Notes: generated by a model not told the origin, from the letters alone. 64,000 bases of DNA from an uncultured Oscillibacter sp. (GCA_910583695.1 CAJTZL010000002.1:62001-126000), one strand, 5' to 3'; shown: positions 41,928-49,892, counted from the stretch's first letter. Program-made: numbers and translations.

Positions 41928-43418
41928 ATGGTCAACGAAGCCGTATCCAAGCTGGCCTCTTACGCTCTGCGGACGGGGCTGATTGAGGAAAGCGAGTACA
42001 TTTGGGCCATCAACACGATTCTGGACATATTGCGCATCGACGGCTATGCCCACCCCGGGCAGGACTGGGGAGAGACGGAGCTGGCCCCCGTGCTGGAGGA
42101 GCTGCTGGACGACGCCCATGCCCGGGGCGTTCTGGTGGAAAACTCCGTGGTTTACCGGGACCTCTTCGACACGGAGCTGATGGGCCGCCTGACCCCTCGC
42201 CCGGCCCAGGTCATTGCGAACTTCCAGGCGCTCTACGCCCGGGATCCCAAGGCCGCCACGGACTGGTACTACCAGTTCAGCCAGGACACCAACTACATCC
42301 GCCGGGACCGCATCGCCAAGGACATGCAGTGGAAGTCTCCCACGGAGTACGGGGACCTGGACATCACCATCAACCTCTCCAAGCCGGAGAAGGACCCCAA
42401 GGCCATTGCCGCCGCCCGGGACCTCCCCGCCTCCGACTACCCCCGCTGCCAGCTCTGCGCGGAAAACGAGGGCTACGCGGGCCGGGTGAACCATCCCGCA
42501 AGGCAGAACCACCGGGTGGTGCCCATCACCATCAACGGCTCCCCCTGGTTTTTGCAGTACTCCCCCTATGTCTATTACAATGAGCACTGCATCTGCTTCA
42601 ACAGGGAGCACACCCCCATGAAGATTGACCGGGCCTGCTTCGGCAAACTCCTGGACTTCGTCCGGCAGTTCCCCCACTACTTCGTGGGCTCCAACGCGGA
42701 CCTGCCCATCGTGGGCGGCTCCATCCTGGCCCATGACCACTTCCAGGGCGGGCGCTACACCTTCGCCATGGAGACGGCCCCGGTGGAAACGCCCTTCACC
42801 TTCCCCGGCTTTGAAGACGTGGAGGCGGGCATTGTCAAGTGGCCCATGTCCGTGGTCCGGATTTCCTCCGGAGATTCGGAGCGACTGATCGACCTTGCCG
42901 ACAAGATCCTGGGCAAGTGGCGATCCTACACCGACGAGGCGGCGGTCATCCTGGCCGAGACGGAGGGCGTGCCCCACAACACCATCACCCCCATCGCCCG
43001 GCGGCGGGGTGAGAAGTTCGAGCTGGATCTGGTCCTCCGGAACAACCTGACCACAGAGCAGTACCCCCTGGGCCTCTATCACCCCCACGACGAGCTCCAC
43101 CACATCAAAAAGGAAAACATCGGCCTTATTGAGGTCATGGGTCTGGCGGTGCTGCCCGCCCGGCTGAAGGAGGAGCTGGCGGCGGTGGCGGAGGGCCTTG
43201 CCAGGGGCCTGGACCTCCGGGCGGACGAAAAGACCGCCAAGCACGCCGACTGGGCGGAGGCCTTCGCCCCCAGCTATGCGATCACGGCGGAAAACGCCCT
43301 GGAGATTGTCCAGAAGGAAACCGGCCTGGTCTTCGCCCAGGTCCTGGAACACGCCGGGGTCTATAAGCGAACAGCGGAGGGCAGGGAAGCCTTCCTCCGG
43401 TTCCTGAACGCCGTCTGA
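41928..43418 (+). CDS. galT: UDP-glucose-hexose-1-phosphate uridylyltransferase (Firmicutes-type GalT)
   Basis: The 496-residue protein belongs to the second GalT class, unlike the ~350-residue HIT type of E. coli. Landmarks are CQLCAENEGYAGR, NEHCICFNREHTPM and GGSILAHDHFQGGRY (active-site His region). It swaps UMP between UDP-glucose and galactose 1-phosphate in the Leloir pathway. It is coupled to galK; galE is not in the window. Confidence 0.95.
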   Translation: MVNEAVSKLASYALRTGLIEESEYIWAINTILDILRIDGYAHPGQDWGETELAPVLEELLDDAHARGVLVENSVVYRDLFDTELMGRLTPRPAQVIANFQALYARDPKAATDWYYQFSQDTNYIRRDRIAKDMQWKSPTEYGDLDITINLSKPEKDPKAIAAARDLPASDYPRCQLCAENEGYAGRVNHPARQNHRVVPITINGSPWFLQYSPYVYYNEHCICFNREHTPMKIDRACFGKLLDFVRQFPHYFVGSNADLPIVGGSILAHDHFQGGRYTFAMETAPVETPFTFPGFEDVEAGIVKWPMSVVRISSGDSERLIDLADKILGKWRSYTDEAAVILAETEGVPHNTITPIARRRGEKFELDLVLRNNLTTEQYPLGLYHPHDELHHIKKENIGLIEVMGLAVLPARLKEELAAVAEGLARGLDLRADEKTAKHADWAEAFAPSYAITAENALEIVQKETGLVFAQVLEHAGVYKRTAEGREAFLRFLNAV

Positions 43419-43438
43419 TTCCCGATTCCCCGCCGTTC

Positions 43439-43471
43439 AAACGCCCTGCCGGTCTTGCCGGCGGGGCGTTT
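43439..43471 (+). terminator. Terminator of the galKT operon
   Basis: AACGCCC-GCCGG / CCGGC-GGGCGTT stem with a small loop and bulge, ending in TTT, 21 bp after galT. Confidence 0.75.
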
Positions 43472-43478
43472 CCCCATC

Positions 43479-43507
43479 TTGACATCGGCAGGATTCTATA
43501 TTATGAT
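43479..43507 (+). promoter_or_regulatory. Sigma-A promoter of ilvD
   Basis: TTGACA (43479-43484), 17-bp spacer, TATGAT (43502-43507), 62 bp upstream of the start. No leader peptide or T-box is evident in the short leader. Confidence 0.82.
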
Positions 43508-43568
43508 TAAAATCCAGCTAAACAGCCGATTTTCCCGGGCAAAGCCCGGACACATAGGAGGCAAGCAC

Positions 43569-45236
43569 ATGAAAGATTTCAGCCGCAACGTCACCCAGGG
43601 CATCGAACGGGCCCCCAACCGCTCTTTGTTCTATGCCCTGGGCTACACCAAGGAGGAGCTGGAGCGCCCGCTCATCGGCGTGGTCTGCTCCTATAACGAG
43701 ATTGTCCCGGGCCACATGAACCTGGACAAAATCGCCGAGGCCGTCAAGGCCGGCATCCGGGCCGCCGGGGGCACGCCGGTGGAGTTTCCCGCCATCGCCG
43801 TGTGCGACGGCATCGCCATGGGCCATGTGGGCATGAAGTACTCCCTGATCACCCGGGACCTTATTGCCGACTCCACCGAGGCCATGGCCATCGCCCACCA
43901 GTTTGACGGGCTGGTGATGATCCCCAACTGCGACAAGAACGTTCCCGGCCTTCTCATGGCCGCCGCACGGCTGAATATCCCGGCAATATTTGTCTCCGGC
44001 GGCCCCATGCTGGCGGGACGGCTGAACGACGGACGGCGCACCTGCCTGAGCCATATGTTTGAGGCCGTGGGCAGCTACTACGCCGGGAAGCTGGATGAGG
44101 AGGGCGTGGAGGACTATGAAAACAATGCCTGTCCCACCTGCGGCTCCTGCTCCGGCATGTATACCGCCAATTCCATGAACTGCCTGACGGAGGCCATCGG
44201 CATGGCCCTCCGGGGCAACGGCACCATCCCCGCCGTCTGGTCCGCCCGGCTGCGGCTGGCCAAGCACACGGGCATGAAGATCATGGAGCTGGTGGAAAAA
44301 AGCATCCGCCCCCGGGACATCATGACCGAGGCGGCCTTCCACAATGCCGAAACGGTGGATATGGCCCTGGGCTGCTCCACCAACACCATGCTCCACCTCC
44401 CCGCCATCGCCCACGAGTGCGGCATTGCGCTGGACCTGGACATGTCCAATGAGATCTCCAGCCGGACCCCCAACCTCTGCCATCTGGCCCCTGCAGGGGA
44501 CACCTACATGGAGGACCTGGAGGGCGCGGGCGGCGTTTACGCCGTCATGAAGGAGCTGACCAAGAAGGACCTCCTGGACACCTCTTTGATGACCTGCACC
44601 GGAAAGACCATTGCCCAGAACCTGGAGGGTGTGGAGAATCGGAACCCGGAGCTCATCCGCCCCATGGAAAATCCCTACTCCCAGGACGGCGGCATCGCCG
44701 TGCTGAAGGGCAATCTGGCCCCGGAGGGCTGCGTGGTGAAGCGCTCCGCCGTTGCTCCGGAGATGATGACCCACACCGGCCCCGCCCGGGTCTTTGACTG
44801 CGAGGAGGACGCCATTTCCGCCATCTACGCCGGGAAGATCGTGGCCGGGGACGTGGTGGTTATCCGCTACGAGGGCCCTAAGGGCGGCCCCGGCATGCGG
44901 GAAATGCTGAATCCCACCTCCGCCATCTGCGGCATGGGCCTGGGGGAGCGCGTGGCCCTCATCACCGACGGCCGCTTCTCCGGCGCGACAAGAGGCGCCT
45001 CCATCGGCCACGTCTGTCCCGAGGCGGCCCAGGGCGGTCCCATCGCCTTTGTGGAGGACGGGGACACCATTTCCATCGACATCACAAAATGCTCCATCTC
45101 CCTGGAGGTGGACGAGGCTGTTCTGGCGGCCCGGAGGGCCAAATGGGTCTGCCCGGAACCCAAAATCAAGACCGGCTACGCCGCCCGTTACGCCAAGCTC
45201 GTCACCAGCGCCGCCCGGGGGGCGGTCCTGGAATAA
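43569..45236 (+). CDS. ilvD: Dihydroxy-acid dehydratase
   Basis: The start MKDFSRNVTQGIERA (555 residues) has AGGAGG nearby; upstream codons are in the leader. It is an Fe-S enzyme of branched-chain amino-acid synthesis. Cluster cysteines are in IPNCDKNVPG and CPTCGSCSGMYTANSMNC; the C-terminal FSGATRGASIGHVCPEAAQGG is typical. No other ilv gene is nearby. A sugar-acid dehydratase role in the same family is possible but fits less well. Confidence 0.95.
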   Translation: MKDFSRNVTQGIERAPNRSLFYALGYTKEELERPLIGVVCSYNEIVPGHMNLDKIAEAVKAGIRAAGGTPVEFPAIAVCDGIAMGHVGMKYSLITRDLIADSTEAMAIAHQFDGLVMIPNCDKNVPGLLMAAARLNIPAIFVSGGPMLAGRLNDGRRTCLSHMFEAVGSYYAGKLDEEGVEDYENNACPTCGSCSGMYTANSMNCLTEAIGMALRGNGTIPAVWSARLRLAKHTGMKIMELVEKSIRPRDIMTEAAFHNAETVDMALGCSTNTMLHLPAIAHECGIALDLDMSNEISSRTPNLCHLAPAGDTYMEDLEGAGGVYAVMKELTKKDLLDTSLMTCTGKTIAQNLEGVENRNPELIRPMENPYSQDGGIAVLKGNLAPEGCVVKRSAVAPEMMTHTGPARVFDCEEDAISAIYAGKIVAGDVVVIRYEGPKGGPGMREMLNPTSAICGMGLGERVALITDGRFSGATRGASIGHVCPEAAQGGPIAFVEDGDTISIDITKCSISLEVDEAVLAARRAKWVCPEPKIKTGYAARYAKLVTSAARGAVLE

Positions 45237-45304
45237 ACGCTTTCCCGGAACATCCATGGGCCGCGGCTTGATGCCGCGGCCCCGCCTGCATAAGGAGGGT
45301 TGAC

Positions 45305-45835
45305 ATGCAACTGGAATTGGCGGTCCTGGACTGGATGCAGCTCCATCTCCGCTGTGAGCTTCTGGACCGGCTGATGCCCTTCGTCAGCGGACTCAGCAAT
45401 CACGGCGAAATCTGGATTCTCTGCGCCGCCCTGCTTCTCCTCATCCGGCGGCAGCGGGCCTGCGGCCTCTCCGCCGCCTGCGCCCTGACTCTGGACCTGA
45501 TCGCCTGCAACATCGTCTTAAAGCCCTTCATCGGCCGAATCCGGCCCTTTGCCTTCCGTCCGGACCTCTCCCTGCTGGTTTCTCCGCCGGGGGACGCATC
45601 CTTCCCCTCCGGACACACGGCGGCGGCCTTTGCGGTGGTCTTCGCACTGAAAACCGCCGGAAGCCCCCTGTGGCGGCCGGCCCTGGCCCTGGCCGCCGTC
45701 ACGGCCTTCTCCCGGCTCTATCTCTACGTCCACTGGCCCACCGACGTTCTGGCGGGCATCCTGCTGGGAACCGCCGTGGGCTGGGCCGGGGCAAAGCTGG
45801 CAGGGACCCTTCTCAAAAAACCAAAACAGACCTGA
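45305..45835 (+). CDS. PAP2 family membrane phosphatase
   Basis: The 176-residue protein has about five membrane helices and the three phosphatase motifs: KPFIGRIRPF (motif 1), PSGHTAAAF (motif 2) and SRLYLYVHWPTDVLAG (motif 3). Such enzymes dephosphorylate undecaprenyl diphosphate or phosphatidate on the outer face of the membrane. AGGAGGG precedes the start; it could share the ilvD transcript. Confidence 0.92.
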   Translation: MQLELAVLDWMQLHLRCELLDRLMPFVSGLSNHGEIWILCAALLLLIRRQRACGLSAACALTLDLIACNIVLKPFIGRIRPFAFRPDLSLLVSPPGDASFPSGHTAAAFAVVFALKTAGSPLWRPALALAAVTAFSRLYLYVHWPTDVLAGILLGTAVGWAGAKLAGTLLKKPKQT

Positions 45836-45841
45836 ACGAAG

Positions 45842-45866
45842 CCCCGGACCCTGTTGGGTCCGGGGC
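45842..45866 (+). terminator. Terminator after the PAP2 gene
   Basis: GCCCCGGACC-CTGTT-GGGTCCGGGGC: 10-bp stem right after the stop; the plus side continues TGATTG, so the U-run is weak. Confidence 0.7.
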
Positions 45867-45918
45867 TGATTGACGTCATCCGTAAAAAGTACCAGAAACG
45901 CAGCCTCCCGGCTGCCGC

Positions 45919-45954
45919 CGCTCCGGCCCGGTTTATTACCGGACTGCCGGAGCG
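45919..45954 (-). terminator. Stem-loop after the Cys-rich peptide gene
   Basis: CGCTCCGG / CCGGAGCG outer stem with an inner CCGG/CCGG pair and a TTTATTA loop, about 75 bp after the stop of the minus-strand gene. The remaining 45870-46030 holds no gene that I can see. Confidence 0.45.
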
Positions 45955-46030
45955 CGCGCCCTCTTCTGCACGCTTTTACCAGCTATGAGGTCCCTGCTGG
46001 CAGTTCCCTCAAGCCTTCGGGAAATGCAGC

Positions 46031-46231
46031 TCAGCAGCAGGGAGCGGGGGTGCAGTTGTTGTTGCAGCCGCAGTTGCAGTTGCAGCCGCCGCAGTTGCAC
46101 CCACAGTTGCACCCGCAGCTGCACCCGCCGGTGCTTCCGCCCCAGCTGTTGTTTCCGCAGCAGCACCAGACGATGATCAGCAGGATGATGATCCAGCAGC
46201 AGTTTCCGCCGCCAAAACCGTTATTGCACAT
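46031..46231 (-). CDS. 66-residue, extremely cysteine-rich membrane peptide
   Basis: The ATG at 46231 follows AGGAGG with an 8-base gap, so I prefer it to the longer open frame. The product has Gly-rich N-terminus (NNGFGGGNCC), one hydrophobic helix (WIIILLIIVW, residues 13-22), CCC, a Gly/Ser turn, then C-x-C and C-x-x-C repeats from residue 37 to the end. There are 19 Cys in 66 residues, also many Gly and Asn. The N-terminal pattern recalls YjcZ-type spore peptides; the tail recalls metallothioneins. No family is assigned; a metal-binding or disulfide-linked surface/spore role is inferred. Confidence 0.7.
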   Translation of the reverse strand: MCNNGFGGGNCCWIIILLIIVWCCCGNNSWGGSTGGCSCGCNCGCNCGGCNCNCGCNNNCTPAPCC

Positions 46232-46319
46232 GATGAAACCTCCTGAGAGATGTAGACCGAATCGGAGCGGTCTCAGTTCATCATATGCCCTCCGCCCGGG
46301 GAGGTGACTAAAGAAAAGG

Positions 46320-46350
46320 CCGCCCGCAAGGACTCCCTCCAACAGGCGGC
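46320..46350 (-). terminator. Terminator after the SLH-type gene
   Basis: GCCGCC / GGGCGGC stem around about 18 bases; the minus strand then reads CTTTTCTTT. It lies just after the stop at 46359. Confidence 0.6.
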
Positions 46351-46358
46351 AAATGGTT

Positions 46359-47438
46359 TTACAAGCGCCAGTTCAGCACCGGCGGAGCGGCGTCCCGCTC
46401 AAACTGGGTGAAAACCCCCTTGTCCATCAGGCGCTGAGCCAGCGTCTGTCCCGTACCGGAAACCTGGCCCTCCAGGGCATAGTAAGAGATATAGACCAGC
46501 TCCGCCCGGAGGAAGGGGTCCCGCCGGAGCATGGCCGCCTCCCCCTCCGTCAGAAGGCCCGCGCCCTGGGCCCGGGTCAGGGCATCGGACAGGTCCGTGT
46601 TGGCGGCGGAGCTGTAGCCCAGGGCCCGGAGGACAAACTCCGTATACTGCCGGGCGTTCACCGGGCTGGAGGGCCGGAACTCCGTGGCGCTGTACCCATT
46701 GGTGTATCCCTTTTCAAAGGCGTAGCCCACATATTTCGCCCCGTTGGTGCCGCTTTGCACATCACGGAAGGGACAGTTCCCGTTCCAGGCCAGGGCTTCG
46801 TTCTCCTCCCCCAGCACCCGGATGAACATGATGAGGGCCTGAAGCCGGGTGGGAGCCGCCTCCAGGTCAAAGCCCTGGCCATAGCCGGTGAAGCTGCCCT
46901 GGAAGAGATGCATGGCTTTCAGGGCGGCGGCCATGGCATTGTAGTCCGTAGAGGTGGACTCGAAGAAGGTGCATCCCCCCTGCCAATCCACCACGGCGGT
47001 CTTGCTGGTGACGACAAAATTGGCGGCGGTGTCCTCCGCCACCAGATAGCGGTGCCGGAGCGCCAGCTCTCCCCCGCTGGGGAGCACCGTCCCGTCGGTC
47101 GCGTCCACCACCGCACCGGAGGAATAACTCACTTGCCCGCTTCCCGCCAGCAGCAGCACTCCGTCCCCGGTGGACGCTTGCAGCATATCATCCTGCTTCA
47201 GGCGGCTCTCCGTCCAGGAAGCGGCCGTCCCGGCAGCGGAGCCTCCGCCGGTTTCCGGGAGGGTCCCTCCGGCGCTGTCCAGGCGGGCACTGACAGCGGC
47301 GTCCACCTTATTGGCAAACGTTCCGTTGAGATAGGACAGCGATGCCAGCGGGTCTGCGGCGTCCCCGGCGGCGGAGGCCCAGACGACCGCTGCCGCCAGC
47401 ACGCACAGCGGAAACAGGATGAGGAATTTTTTCCGCAT
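46359..47438 (-). CDS. Exported protein with SLH-like domains
   Basis: The start MRKKFLILFPLCVLAAAVVW (359 residues) gives a signal peptide; AAAGGA precedes it. A Ser/Gly/Thr-rich region with a beta-type domain (about 60-175) is followed by about two SLH-like modules (about 185-330; PTRLQALIMFIRVLGEENEAL, FRDVQSGTNGAKYVGYAFEKGYTNG). SLH domains anchor proteins to secondary wall polymers. The first half resembles no enzyme that I know. Confidence 0.8.
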   Translation of the reverse strand: MRKKFLILFPLCVLAAAVVWASAAGDAADPLASLSYLNGTFANKVDAAVSARLDSAGGTLPETGGGSAAGTAASWTESRLKQDDMLQASTGDGVLLLAGSGQVSYSSGAVVDATDGTVLPSGGELALRHRYLVAEDTAANFVVTSKTAVVDWQGGCTFFESTSTDYNAMAAALKAMHLFQGSFTGYGQGFDLEAAPTRLQALIMFIRVLGEENEALAWNGNCPFRDVQSGTNGAKYVGYAFEKGYTNGYSATEFRPSSPVNARQYTEFVLRALGYSSAANTDLSDALTRAQGAGLLTEGEAAMLRRDPFLRAELVYISYYALEGQVSGTGQTLAQRLMDKGVFTQFERDAAPPVLNWRL

Positions 47439-47463
47439 GAGGATTCCTTTCTCCGCTTCCCTG

Positions 47464-48093
47464 TCAGCGGTTGGCAATGCGGTAGCTCAGGGTCAGCAGG
47501 CTGTCGGCGAAGTGAATGTTTTCAATTTTCACGTCGGGCTGGCTGCAGGTGATCTCCACATTGGTGAAGTTCCAGAAACCCCGGATTCCCAGATCAATGA
47601 GGCGGTCCGCCGTCTCCTGGACAATGGACTGGGGTATGGTCAGCACCACCACGTCCACGCTGTGGGAACGGATGAAGCGGTCCACCTCGTCCATGGGATA
47701 AATCGGCACGCCGTTGACCTGAGTACCGGTAACGGCAGGCGAGATGTCAAAGGCGGCGTCCACCGTGAAGCCGGTCTGGGCAAAGGGAAAATTTTGCAGC
47801 AGGGCATGGCCCAGGTTGCCCACGCCGATCATCACCAGATGGTGGTCGTTGTCCACTCCGAGGATACGGCCAATCTCCGTGTGGAGCTCCTCCACATTGT
47901 AGCCGTAGCCCTGCTGGCCGAACTCCCCAAAGCAGCTCAAATCCTGGCGGATCTGCGAGGCGGTGATGTTCATCTCCTGACCCAAAGAGTGGGAGGAGAT
48001 CCGTACCACGCCCTTGGCACAGAGTTCGGTCAGTTGCCGGTAGTACCGGGGCAGCCGCCGGATGACGGCGTCGGAGACATTTTCTTTCTTCAA
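47464..48093 (-). CDS. rex: Redox-sensing transcriptional repressor Rex
   Basis: The protein has an N-terminal winged helix (VSDAVIRRLPRYYRQL, SSHSLGQEMNITASQIRQDL) and a Rossmann domain binding NAD(H) (VMIGVGNLGHALLQNF), ending in the swapped helix. Rex releases DNA when NADH is high, inducing fermentation genes. I choose the TTG at 48093 (209 residues): the GTG at 48123 has no ribosome site and lies at the expected transcription start, whereas GGGGGTGAGG stands before the TTG, and homologues begin near KKENVSDAV. Confidence 0.93.
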   Translation of the reverse strand: MKKENVSDAVIRRLPRYYRQLTELCAKGVVRISSHSLGQEMNITASQIRQDLSCFGEFGQQGYGYNVEELHTEIGRILGVDNDHHLVMIGVGNLGHALLQNFPFAQTGFTVDAAFDISPAVTGTQVNGVPIYPMDEVDRFIRSHSVDVVVLTIPQSIVQETADRLIDLGIRGFWNFTNVEITCSQPDVKIENIHFADSLLTLSYRIANR

Positions 48094-48127
48094 AACCCTC
48101 ACCCCCAATCGAAACTTTGTCACAATA

Positions 48128-48173
48128 ATTATAGTTTAGCTCAAAATCTACAACTTGTCAATTTTTTTAACAA
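48128..48173 (-). promoter_or_regulatory. rex promoter with Rex-like operator
   Basis: A minus-strand TATAAT (48128-48133) lies 35 bp before the TTG start. Upstream, TTGTTAA (48173-48167) and TTGACAA (48161-48155), separated by five A, resemble the Rex consensus TTGTTAA-N4-TTAACAA with one extra base and one change. Autoregulation is inferred. Confidence 0.55.
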
Positions 48174-48204
48174 TCTTTTTCATGAAAAATTTTTGATAAA
48201 ACGC

Positions 48205-48233
48205 TTTACAGGCCGGGAAAATTCTGCTATACT
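48205..48233 (+). promoter_or_regulatory. Promoter reading into the structured-RNA / tRNA-Arg region
   Basis: TTTACA (48205-48210), 17-bp spacer, TATACT (48228-48233). No coding frame with a ribosome site follows for more than 400 bp, so the product is RNA. Confidence 0.8.
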
Positions 48234-48239
48234 ACCCAA

Positions 48240-48496
48240 GGACGTGAGGGGAACGGCTTCTCCTTGCGGACAGGGTCCCATTGGACAAGTGCATATGGAA
48301 AATTGAGGTATGCGCCCATGGCGCAGTTGGATAGCGCGTCAGACTCCGACGTTTCTGACCGATCCGGCTGAGATACGGCGCAAGGCCCTGCAAGCAGGGG
48401 CGTTGGCGGAACGGCAGAGGAAAAAACGCTGCGAGCCGACTACTGTTTGACTACTATTTTCCCGGATAGCCGGAACCCCGAAAACTTCATATTGTT
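48240..48496 (+). ncRNA. Candidate structured non-coding RNA of unknown class
   Basis: About 255 bases lie between the promoter and tRNA-Arg without a credible gene. Local pairings are CAAGGA/TCCTTG (48238-48243 with 48261-48266), GCGCC-CAT-GGCGC (in the tRNA-like part), CCCTGC-AA-GCAGGG (about 48386-48399) and CCGGCT/AGCCGG (48364-48369 with 48468-48473). The last would close a multi-branched domain. The class is not recognised; a clostridial structured RNA such as the raiA motif is one thing to test. It could instead be only a long 5' leader processed from the tRNA. Confidence 0.5.
48312..48350 (+). pseudogene. 5' half of a tRNA-Arg gene, ending in the anticodon loop
   Basis: Bases 48306-48350 repeat 48497-48541 with one difference in 45 (A for G at 48318). 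The copy holds the acceptor 5' strand, D arm and anticodon 5' stem through CTCCGAC, then diverges. It cannot form a tRNA. Confidence 0.85.
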
Positions 48497-48502
48497 AGGT
48501 AT

Positions 48503-48579
48503 GCGCCCGTGGCGCAGTTGGATAGCGCGTCAGACTCCGACTCTGAAGGCCGCTGGTTCGAATCCAGTCGGGCGTACCA
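48503..48579 (+). tRNA. tRNA-Arg (anticodon CCG)
   Basis: A full 77-base cloverleaf with encoded CCA: acceptor GCGCCCG / CGGGCGT (first pair G-U), D arm GCGC/GCGC, anticodon arm TCAGA-CTCCGAC-TCTGA giving CCG at positions 34-36, and T arm CTGG-TTCGAAT-CCAG. It reads CGG codons, which are frequent in this GC-rich genome. Strong terminator follows. Confidence 0.95.
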
Positions 48580-48612
48580 AAAGCCCTGAAAACAGCGTTT
48601 TCAGGGCTTTTC
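48579..48612 (+). terminator. Rho-independent terminator after tRNA-Arg
   Basis: AAAAGCCCTGAAAAC / GTTTTCAGGGCTTTT: perfect 15-bp stem with a 3-nt loop, then TT. Confidence 0.92.
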
Positions 48613-48660
48613 CATAACTTATCGCACCTATTTCTTAAATCTACAAGGGAGGAATTTACT

Positions 48661-49197
48661 ATGTCCAAATACGCCGGAACCCAGACCGAGAAAAACCTGG
48701 AGGCCGCTTTCGCCGGGGAGTCCCAGGCCCGAAACAAGTACACCTACTTCGCCTCCAAAGCCAAGAAGGAGGGCTTTGAGCAAATTGCCGCCCTGTTCCT
48801 GAAAACCGCCGATAATGAAAAAGAGCACGCCAAGATGTGGTTCAAGGAGCTGGAGGGAATCGGCTCCACCGCCGAGAACCTGGGAGCCGCCGCCGGCGGG
48901 GAGAACTACGAGTGGACGGATATGTACGAGAGCTTTGCCAAGACTGCCGAGGCGGAGGGCTTCCCTGAATTGGCCGCCAAATTCCGCGCCGTTGGTGAGA
49001 TTGAGAAGCACCACGAGGAGCGCTACCGGGCCCTGCTCCGCAATGTAGAGGCCCAGGAGGTCTTTAAGAAGAGCGAGGTCAAGGTCTGGGAGTGCCGGAA
49101 CTGTGGGCATATCGTGGTTGGCACCGCTGCGCCGGAGGTCTGCCCCGTCTGCGCCCATCCTCAGGCTTACTTCGAGGTTCACGCGGAGAATTATTGA
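48661..49197 (+). CDS. rbr: Rubrerythrin
   Basis: The 178-residue protein joins a four-helix diiron domain (about 1-140; EKNLEAAFAGESQARNKY, DNEKEHAKMW and EIEKHHEERY supply Glu/His ligands) to a C-terminal rubredoxin-like knuckle (WECRNCGHI and CPVCAHP). It reduces hydrogen peroxide in anaerobes, taking electrons from NADH via rubredoxin-type partners. AGGGAGGA precedes the start. The flavoprotein encoded 33 bp later could share the transcript and be an electron donor. Confidence 0.95.
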   Translation: MSKYAGTQTEKNLEAAFAGESQARNKYTYFASKAKKEGFEQIAALFLKTADNEKEHAKMWFKELEGIGSTAENLGAAAGGENYEWTDMYESFAKTAEAEGFPELAAKFRAVGEIEKHHEERYRALLRNVEAQEVFKKSEVKVWECRNCGHIVVGTAAPEVCPVCAHPQAYFEVHAENY

Positions 49198-49229
49198 GTA
49201 CGTAAACCCGAGTCCATGGAGGTCTTCAT

Positions 49230-49847
49230 ATGAAAGTTCTGATGATTAACGGCAGTCCCCGTCCCAACGGCAACACCTCCCTGGCCCTGCGGGAGATGGA
49301 GAGTGTTTTCAAAGCTGAAAGCATCGAGACCGAGACGATTCAAATCGGAAACAAGCCAATCCGGGGTTGCATCGCCTGCGGCCAGTGCGCGGAGAAAGGC
49401 CGGTGCGTCTTTGACGACGCCGTCAACGAGATCGCGCCGAAGTTTGAGGCCGCTGACGGCTTGGTGGTGGGCAGTCCCATCTACTATGCCTCCGCCAATG
49501 CCACGCTGGTGGCCTTTCTGACGAGGCTCTTCTACAGTACGCCCTTCGACAAGACCATGAAGGTAGGCGCCGCCGTTGTGGCCGCGAGACGTGGAGGGCT
49601 CTCCGCCACCTTCGACGAACTGAACAAGTTCTTCACTATCTCCAGCATGCCCGTGGCCCCCAGCCAGTACTGGAACAGCGTTCACGGGCGGGAGCCCGGC
49701 CAGGCGGCCCAGGACGCGGAAGGCTTGCAGACCATGCGGACCCTGGCCCGGAATATGACGTTCCTCATGCGGAGCATTGAACTTGGCAAAGAGAAATACG
49801 GCCTCCCGGAGCGGGAAAAATTCCAGCGCACGAACTTCATCCATTAA
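49230..49847 (+). CDS. Iron-sulfur flavoprotein / NADPH-dependent FMN reductase family
   Basis: The 205-residue flavodoxin-fold protein has the FMN phosphate site INGSPRPNGNTSLAL (residues 5-19), a compact cysteine cluster CIACGQCAEKGRC (about 48-60) typical of Isf proteins, and GSPIYYASANATL binding the isoalloxazine. Such proteins move electrons in oxidative-stress defence. Its place after rubrerythrin fits. Confidence 0.88.
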   Translation: MKVLMINGSPRPNGNTSLALREMESVFKAESIETETIQIGNKPIRGCIACGQCAEKGRCVFDDAVNEIAPKFEAADGLVVGSPIYYASANATLVAFLTRLFYSTPFDKTMKVGAAVVAARRGGLSATFDELNKFFTISSMPVAPSQYWNSVHGREPGQAAQDAEGLQTMRTLARNMTFLMRSIELGKEKYGLPEREKFQRTNFIH

Positions 49848-49853
49848 TTATTC

Positions 49854-49892
49854 GAAATACTCTGGCAAACTCATTGTCCGCCAGAGTATTTC
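49854..49892. terminator. Inverted repeat between flavoprotein gene and radical SAM gene
   Basis: GAAATACTCTGGC (49854-49866) and GCCAGAGTATTTC (49880-49892): perfect 13-bp stem, 13-nt loop, between convergent genes. U-runs are weak on both sides. Confidence 0.65.

Noticed and set aside
46031..46120. Repeated GCAGTTGCA-type units as a possible noncoding repeat
   Set aside because: They keep frame on the minus strand as Cys/Gly/Asn codons in a peptide with a good ribosome site.
48094..48123. GTG at 48123 as rex start
   Set aside because: It is about 5 bp from the TATAAT box, has no ribosome site, and adds ten residues not usual in Rex.
48495..48743. An 82-codon minus-strand frame over tRNA-Arg
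   Set aside because: Antisense to a tRNA gene and its terminator; such frames over tRNA genes are common false calls.
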